A DNA stretch of 11,214 nucleotides from Peptococcaceae bacterium UBA3933 (GTDB lineage: Bacteria; Bacillota; Peptococcia; Peptococcales; BICA1-8), in contig DGEF01000076.1 of NCBI GenBank assembly GCA_002385805.1, positions 1 to 11,214 on the forward strand. Reading direction: 5' to 3'. The notes below the pieces were generated by a model, which was not told where the DNA came from, did no database searches, and saw only the letters and a program-made list of their open reading frames with translations. Made by a program: the position numbers and the translations under genes. This document shows positions 7,316 to 11,214 of the stretch, piece by piece (the stretch's first letter is position 1; each line of letters begins with the position of its first letter).

Positions 7316-7846
7316 ATGTTTCATGGGACGACGATTATTGCTGTCCGTAAAGATGGTAAGACTGCTATGGCCGGTGACGGTCAGGTTACCTTTGGTCAAA
7401 ACACTATTATGAAGCATAAGGCCCAAAAGGTACGCCGGTTGTATAATAACCAAGTTTTAGCCGGTTTTGCCGGGTCGGTGGCCGATGCTTTTACATTATT
7501 AGAAAAATTTGAAAGGCGATTAGAAGAGAGTTATGGAAATCTAAAAAGGGCTGCCGTAGACTTGGCTAAAGAATGGCGTTCTGATAGAGTGTTGCAGAAA
7601 TTAGAGGCTATGCTTATTGTAGCTGATAAAGATACAATCTTAGTTATTTCCGGCAACGGGGAAGTTATTGAGCCAGACGATGGGATTGTTGCCGTAGGTT
7701 CCGGAGGTTCTTATGCTTTGGCTGCAGCCAAAGCCCTAAAAGAATGTACTGATTTGTCTGCACGGGAAATTGTGGTTAAAGCCATGGAAATCGCTGCTTC
7801 TATTTGTGTGTATACTAATAGTCATTTTACGGTGGAAGAGCTATAG
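7316..7846 (+). CDS. hslV: ATP-dependent protease subunit HslV (ClpQ)
   Basis: HslV is the proteasome-like peptidase of the HslVU (ClpQY) complex, forming a double hexameric ring that degrades proteins unfolded by HslU. The 176-residue precursor begins MFHGTTIIAV. Removal of the first four residues would expose Thr5 as the N-terminal nucleophile, as in E. coli HslV and unlike B. subtilis ClpQ, which is known for an N-terminal serine. GDGQVTFG (20-27), a lysine (Lys38) near the position of the catalytic Lys33 of the mature enzyme, the FAGSVADAF stretch and the ending CVYTNSHFTVEEL are all family hallmarks. The ATG follows AAGGAGG (7299-7305) at ten bases. The site overlaps the xerC stop, and hslU follows 16 bases after the end, so the two subunits are made from one message. 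Confidence 0.97.
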   Translation: MFHGTTIIAVRKDGKTAMAGDGQVTFGQNTIMKHKAQKVRRLYNNQVLAGFAGSVADAFTLLEKFERRLEESYGNLKRAAVDLAKEWRSDRVLQKLEAMLIVADKDTILVISGNGEVIEPDDGIVAVGSGGSYALAAAKALKECTDLSAREIVVKAMEIAASICVYTNSHFTVEEL

Positions 7847-7862
7847 GATAGGGGGTAACATT

Positions 7863-9260
7863 ATGGAAAATCTTACTCCGCGTGAAATAATCAGAGAATT
7901 AGATAAATACATTATTGGGCAAGATAAAGCCAAAAGAAGTGTAGCCGTTGCCTTACGCAACCGTTACCGACGCAGCAAACTTCCTGAAGAATTACAGGAG
8001 GAGATAACCCCTAAGAATATTATTATGATTGGGCCTACCGGTGTAGGTAAGACGGAAATTGCCAGAAGACTGGCTAAAATAGTCAAAGCACCTTTTGTTA
8101 AAGTAGAGGCCACTAAATATACGGAAGTAGGTTATGTAGGCCGGGATGTAGAGTCTATGGTAAGAGATTTAGTGGAAGTCAGTGTCCGCATGGTGAAAGA
8201 AGAAAAAATGGCTGAGGTAGAAGAAAAAGCCAAAGAACTTGCTGAAGAAAGACTTTTGGATATTTTAGTTCCTTTGCCTCAGCGGAAAAAGAAAATGTAC
8301 AATCCTTTAGAGGCTTTTTTTCCTCATAGTCAAATAACTCAGGAAAAAAAGGAAGAGGAAGCAAATGAGGAAAAACTAATTCGGGAAAAACGGGAAATTA
8401 TTAGACAAAAATTACGTCGTTTTGAACTGGAAGAAGAGTATGTAGAAATAGAAGTAGAAGAAACAGATCAGACTATGGCGGACATGTTCAGCAACTTAGG
8501 ACTAGAAGAAATGGGTATAAACTTTTATGATATGTTTAATAATGTTTTACCTAAAAAAACTAAAAAAAGAAGAGTAAAAATAAGTCAAGCACGCAAACTA
8601 TTAACACAAGAAGAAGCACAGAAACTGGTAGATTTTGAGGAGGTAAAACAGGAAGCCATAAAAAGAGCCGAGAACTCAGGAATCATCTTTATAGATGAAA
8701 TCGATAAAATTATAGCTAAAAATGGGGGGTATGGACCAGATGTTTCACGGGAAGGTGTGCAACGTGATATTTTACCGATAGTGGAAGGAAGTACTATAAC
8801 CACCAAATATGGCAATGTAAAAACAGACCATATTTTATTTATTGCTGCCGGAGCATTTCATTTATCGAAACCTTCGGATCTAATTCCCGAGCTCCAAGGC
8901 AGATTTCCCATTAGGGTTGAACTAGAAAGTTTAACCAAAGAAGATTTGCGTAAAATATTATTGGAACCAGATAATTCTCTACTAAAACAATATGTTAATT
9001 TATTAAAAACTGAAGGTGTTTTGCTTGAATTTACTGATAACGCTATTGATGAAATAGCGGAAATTGCGTATACTGTAAACGACCAAACTGAAAACATCGG
9101 GGCCAGAAGGTTGCATACTATTTTGGAAAAACTATTAGAAGAAATTTCTTTTTCTGCTTCTGAAATGGCTGGTAATAAAGTCATTATTGACAAAAAATAT
9201 GTTCAGGAAAAACTACAGGATATCGTAACCAGTAAAGATTTAAGCAGATATATTCTTTAG
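7863..9260 (+). CDS. hslU: ATP-dependent protease ATPase subunit HslU (ClpY)
   Basis: HslU is the AAA+ unfoldase that feeds proteins into HslV. From ATG at 7863 the product is 465 residues, a normal length. Walker A is GPTGVGKT (57-64), the substrate-gripping pore motif GYVG lies at 90-93, and Walker B is IIFIDEID (274-281). Between them lies the family's intermediate domain, highly charged and likely coiled (about 110-245). The sensor-2 GARR motif follows. The C-terminus ends in DLSRYIL, the tail known to insert into HslV and activate it. The open frame runs further upstream inside hslV. I rejected that extension because MENLTPREI is the conserved N-terminus and AGGGGGT (7850-7856) precedes this ATG at six bases. 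codY starts 25 bases after the stop. Confidence 0.97.
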   Translation: MENLTPREIIRELDKYIIGQDKAKRSVAVALRNRYRRSKLPEELQEEITPKNIIMIGPTGVGKTEIARRLAKIVKAPFVKVEATKYTEVGYVGRDVESMVRDLVEVSVRMVKEEKMAEVEEKAKELAEERLLDILVPLPQRKKKMYNPLEAFFPHSQITQEKKEEEANEEKLIREKREIIRQKLRRFELEEEYVEIEVEETDQTMADMFSNLGLEEMGINFYDMFNNVLPKKTKKRRVKISQARKLLTQEEAQKLVDFEEVKQEAIKRAENSGIIFIDEIDKIIAKNGGYGPDVSREGVQRDILPIVEGSTITTKYGNVKTDHILFIAAGAFHLSKPSDLIPELQGRFPIRVELESLTKEDLRKILLEPDNSLLKQYVNLLKTEGVLLEFTDNAIDEIAEIAYTVNDQTENIGARRLHTILEKLLEEISFSASEMAGNKVIIDKKYVQEKLQDIVTSKDLSRYIL

Positions 9261-9285
9261 TTGAATTAATTAGGAGGTAATAAAC

Positions 9286-10068
9286 ATGAAGAAACTTTTA
9301 GAAAAAACCAGGACTTTAAATAAGTTGTTACAAAAATCTGCAGGAAACCCAGTAGATTTTAAAGAAATTGCCGATGTATTATCAGAGATGATTGAATGTA
9401 ATGTTTACATTGTGGGCAGGAAAGGAAAAATACTTGGCTACTCTTTTTTAGATGGCTTTAATTGCGAAACTATTGAAGAAATAATTAACGAATTTGAAAG
9501 GTTCCCGGAAGAATACAATGAAAAGCTTCTCACAGTAACACAGTCTCAAGCTAATATTAAAGCGGAAAAAAGCAAGTGTGTTTTTCAGGGCCCCTTAGGG
9601 TGTGAATTTGGAGGTAAAATTTCCACTATTGTCCCCATTTTAGGTGGAGGAGAACGACAAGGAACTTTGCTGTTGGCTAAATTTGAAAATCAATTTACAG
9701 AAGCGGATCTAATTCTAGCGGAGTATGGTGCAACTGTAGTAGGTATGGAAATTTTAAGGTCCAAAACAGACAAAATCGAAGAAGAGGCAAGAAGAAAAGC
9801 TGCCGTCCAGATTGCCATCGGTACATTATCTTACTCTGAACTGGAGGCTATTGAGCATATTTTTAAAGAATTAGACGGACCGGAAGGCCTTTTGGTTGCC
9901 AGCAAAGTTGCCGATCGGGTAGGTATAACTCGTTCAGTAATCGTTAATGCTTTAAGAAAGTTTGAAAGTGCCGGGGTCATTGAATCTAAATCTTTAGGGA
10001 TGAAAGGAACCTATATTCGTGTTTTAAATGAAAATCTTTTAGAGGAGTTAGAAAAAATAAGATCATAA
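9286..10068 (+). CDS. codY: GTP- and branched-chain amino acid-sensing repressor CodY
   Basis: CodY is the global nutrient regulator of Firmicutes: when GTP and isoleucine, leucine or valine are plentiful it binds DNA and represses genes for amino acid uptake and synthesis, motility and stationary-phase functions. The 260-residue protein has the N-terminal GAF ligand domain (about 1-155), with the FPEEY anchor at 73-77 and IVPILGGGERQGTLLL around 115-130. A helical linker follows, then the nearly invariant winged helix (about 205-248), including ASKVADRVGITRSVIVNAL. From memory of the B. subtilis protein, position 63 here is Ile where Arg61 contacts the ligand carboxylate there; clostridial relatives may also differ at this point. 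ATG 9286 follows AGGAGG (9272-9277). It is the last gene of the operon, and its stop codon adjoins the terminator. Confidence 0.97.
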   Translation: MKKLLEKTRTLNKLLQKSAGNPVDFKEIADVLSEMIECNVYIVGRKGKILGYSFLDGFNCETIEEIINEFERFPEEYNEKLLTVTQSQANIKAEKSKCVFQGPLGCEFGGKISTIVPILGGGERQGTLLLAKFENQFTEADLILAEYGATVVGMEILRSKTDKIEEEARRKAAVQIAIGTLSYSELEAIEHIFKELDGPEGLLVASKVADRVGITRSVIVNALRKFESAGVIESKSLGMKGTYIRVLNENLLEELEKIRS

Positions 10069-10094
10069 AAACCAGCGAAGGCTGGTTTTTTTTT
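10067..10094 (+). terminator. Intrinsic terminator ending the dprA-codY operon
   Basis: ACCAGC (10071-10076) pairs with GCTGGT (10081-10086) around the tetraloop GAAG, with A-T pairs extending the foot into the codY stop codon. A run of nine Ts spans 10086-10094. It separates codY from the flagellar genes, which therefore need their own promoter. Confidence 0.9.
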
Positions 10095-10118
10095 GTTAGC
10101 TGTATTTTAATTAAATTT

Positions 10119-10163
10119 TATAATGTCGAAAAAGGGTTTTTTATCCAATATATCGAATATAAT
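10119..10163 (+). promoter_or_regulatory. Candidate flagellar operon promoter region with Spo0A-box-like sites
   Basis: Two perfect TATAAT hexamers lie at 10119-10124 and 10158-10163, neither with a convincing -35 element. The perfect Spo0A core TGTCGAA (10124-10130) overlaps the end of the first hexamer and is followed by AAA. A one-mismatch copy, TATCGAA (10151-10157), directly abuts the second hexamer. Since a terminator lies just upstream, some promoter must be here. Which hexamer is used, and whether Spo0A binds, is inference. No clear sigma-D (TAAA-N15-GCCGATAT) promoter was found. Confidence 0.45.
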
Positions 10164-10202
10164 ACGAGAATCATGGTAAACATTGTCTTTTGAGGTGAGA
10201 TT

Positions 10203-10613
10203 ATGATGAAAATTTTTCAGGAAGATCCTACTTTCCGTTTATTAAATAGTTCTTTGAAAGCTGCAAGTTTACGCCATAATACTATTTCCAATAATATTGC
10301 CAACGTTAATACACCTAATTACAAAAGGCAGCTAGTTAGCTTTGAAGATCAATTGAAAAGTAATTTAAAAAACGAAAAATCACCTGTTAAATTAAGACGA
10401 ACCCATCCCCGCCATATTGGCCTGGAAAAGGAGATAAGTCAACCTCAAGTTATTCAAGACAACTCCACTTCTTTAAGGACTGACGGTAACAATGTAGATA
10501 TCGATATGGAAGTAGCCTTACTCAATGAAAACACCATGCGTTATAATACTTTGGCTCAGATTATAAGTAAGAAAATGTCTATGCTTAGTTCTGTGATTAA
10601 AGGAGGACGTTGA
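10203..10613 (+). CDS. flgB: Flagellar basal-body rod protein FlgB
   Basis: FlgB is a proximal rod subunit of the flagellar basal body, secreted through the flagellar type III apparatus and assembled next to the MS ring. The protein of about 136 residues has normal length. The N-terminal signature NNIANVNTPNYKR (about 28-40) is shared by rod and hook proteins. The C-terminal helix after the VDIDMEVALLNENTM stretch mediates helical packing. Two in-frame ATGs compete, at 10203 and 10206. GAGGTG (10192-10197) is five bases from the first and eight from the second, so the second (one residue shorter) may well be the true start. It is the first gene of the flagellar operon in the order known from the B. 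subtilis fla/che operon. The flgC start lies two bases after its stop. Confidence 0.96.
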   Translation: MMKIFQEDPTFRLLNSSLKAASLRHNTISNNIANVNTPNYKRQLVSFEDQLKSNLKNEKSPVKLRRTHPRHIGLEKEISQPQVIQDNSTSLRTDGNNVDIDMEVALLNENTMRYNTLAQIISKKMSMLSSVIKGGR

Positions 10614-10615
10614 AC

Positions 10616-11053
10616 ATGTCTTTATTTAATACTTTTAAGATTAGTGCTTCCGGTTTAGCGGCTGAAAGATTGCGGATGGATTTAATTGCCGACAACATTG
10701 CTAATGCTGAAACTACACGGACAGCTGAAGGAGGGCCTTATAGACGTAAGCTTGCTGTTTTTACACCTTATCGGAGTTTTGAAAATGTTTTACGGGGAGA
10801 ACTTTCTTTACAAGGAGTTAAGGTGGAAAAAATTATCGAAGACCGTTCACCCTTTAAATTAGTTTATGATCCTGATCACCCTGATGCAATCCCGGCAGGT
10901 CCTCAACAAGGGTATGTGCAAATGCCTAACGTGAATATAGTTGAAGAAATGGTTGATATGATCAGTGCTACTAGGGCTTATGAAGCCAATGTAACTGCAT
11001 TAAATGCTGCCAAATCAATGGCTCTAAAAGCTTTGGAAATTGGTAGAGGTTAA
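10616..11053 (+). CDS. flgC: Flagellar basal-body rod protein FlgC
   Basis: FlgC is another proximal rod subunit, exported and built into the rod together with FlgB and FlgF. The 145-residue protein shows the N-terminal ASGLAAERLRMDLIADNIAN region with the ANAETT signature. It also has the C-terminal MPNVNIVEEMVDMISATRAYEAN stretch and a final amphipathic helix (NAAKSMALKALEIG), all typical of the family. I chose ATG 10616, nine bases after AGGAGG (10601-10606). An in-frame TTG at 10610 is only three bases from that site and would add two residues not expected in the family. The ribosome binding site lies inside the end of flgB, so translation is probably coupled. Confidence 0.96.
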   Translation: MSLFNTFKISASGLAAERLRMDLIADNIANAETTRTAEGGPYRRKLAVFTPYRSFENVLRGELSLQGVKVEKIIEDRSPFKLVYDPDHPDAIPAGPQQGYVQMPNVNIVEEMVDMISATRAYEANVTALNAAKSMALKALEIGRG

Positions 11054-11067
11054 GGAGGTTAAAGCCT

Positions 11068-11214
11068 ATGAAAATATCGTCGGTTGATGTAAATTACAGT
11101 AATAAGCTATTGGTAAACAATGAAAGTAGTAAGAATAATGTTAGCTTTGGCGACTTATTAAGTAATGCCTTAAGGAAAACAAATGAATTACAGCTCGTGG
11201 CCGATGAAAAAGCC
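11068..11214 (+). CDS. fliE: Flagellar hook-basal body complex protein FliE (5' part)
   Basis: The first 49 codons are visible before the window ends. ATG 11068 lies nine bases after AAGGAGG (11052-11058), which overlaps the flgC stop codon. After a variable N-terminal segment rich in Ser and Asn, the sequence FGDLLSNALRKTNELQLVADEKA matches the conserved FliE pattern (F..LL..AL..VN.LQ..AD). FliE is the small adaptor between the MS ring and the rod, and among the first substrates of flagellar export. Its place after flgC agrees with the flgB-flgC-fliE order in B. subtilis. Most of the conserved C-terminal half is outside the window. Confidence 0.92.
   Translation, partial: MKISSVDVNYSNKLLVNNESSKNNVSFGDLLSNALRKTNELQLVADEKA

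Noticed and set aside
7770..7862. Upstream in-frame extension of hslU by 31 codons inside hslV
   Set aside because: The extra residues come from reading hslV in another frame, the conserved HslU N-terminus starts at the ATG at 7863, and that ATG has its own ribosome binding site.
8858..9193. 111-codon open frame on the minus strand within hslU
   Set aside because: It is fully antisense to a strongly conserved gene, has no recognisable domain, and looks like a coding shadow, as do the other minus-strand frames in the window.
10144..10151. Sigma-D -10-like TCCAATAT before flgB
   Set aside because: It matches GCCGATAT at six of eight positions, but no TAAA element lies about 15 bases upstream.
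10610..10615. Earlier TTG start for flgC
   Set aside because: It lies only three bases from AGGAGG, while the ATG at 10616 has ideal spacing and the expected MSLF N-terminus.

Overview
The window is one strand of ordinary, vertically inherited chromosome from an A/T-rich, Gram-positive anaerobe-like Firmicute, most likely a member of the Clostridia in the broad sense. Three things point there: the gene order dprA-topA-trmFO-xerC-hslV-hslU-codY-flgB-flgC-fliE is the classical Firmicute order known from Bacillus subtilis; codY is restricted to Firmicutes; and TTG starts with strong AAGGAGG-type ribosome binding sites are frequent. The organism is expected to be motile, because a flagellar operon begins at the right end. 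Species cannot be named from the sequence alone.

Layout. Bases 1-492 hold the 3' end of an NhaC-family Na+/H+ antiporter gene, closed by a strong hairpin terminator (505-543). A 67-residue orphan protein of unknown function follows (634-837). Next is a monocistronic UPF0173 metal-dependent hydrolase (917-1600) with a near-consensus sigma-A promoter and a clean terminator. After a 240-base leader with an extended -10 promoter (1815-1844) comes a tightly packed seven-gene operon: dprA, topA, trmFO, xerC, hslV, hslU and codY (1875-10068). Its gaps are 1-25 bases, with one overlap, and it ends in an intrinsic terminator (10067-10094). The flagellar basal-body genes flgB, flgC and fliE (cut by the window edge) then start a new transcription unit.

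Functionally, the operon combines DNA handling (DprA for single-stranded DNA and RecA loading, TopA for supercoil relaxation, XerC for chromosome dimer resolution), tRNA modification (TrmFO, m5U54), ATP-dependent proteolysis (HslVU) and the global nutrient regulator CodY. The flagellar genes downstream are a known CodY-controlled class in B. subtilis. All key catalytic motifs are intact, and I see no mobile element, repeat array, CRISPR, tRNA or rRNA.

I found no convincing new biological system. The items worth a second look are regulatory and small: perfect Spo0A-box heptamers (TGTCGAA) in two of the promoter regions (before the orphan ORF and before flgB), a weak CodY-box-like site in the leader of the operon that encodes CodY, the orphan ORF itself, three consecutive TTG-started genes, and a non-arginine residue where B. 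subtilis CodY has its ligand-binding arginine.
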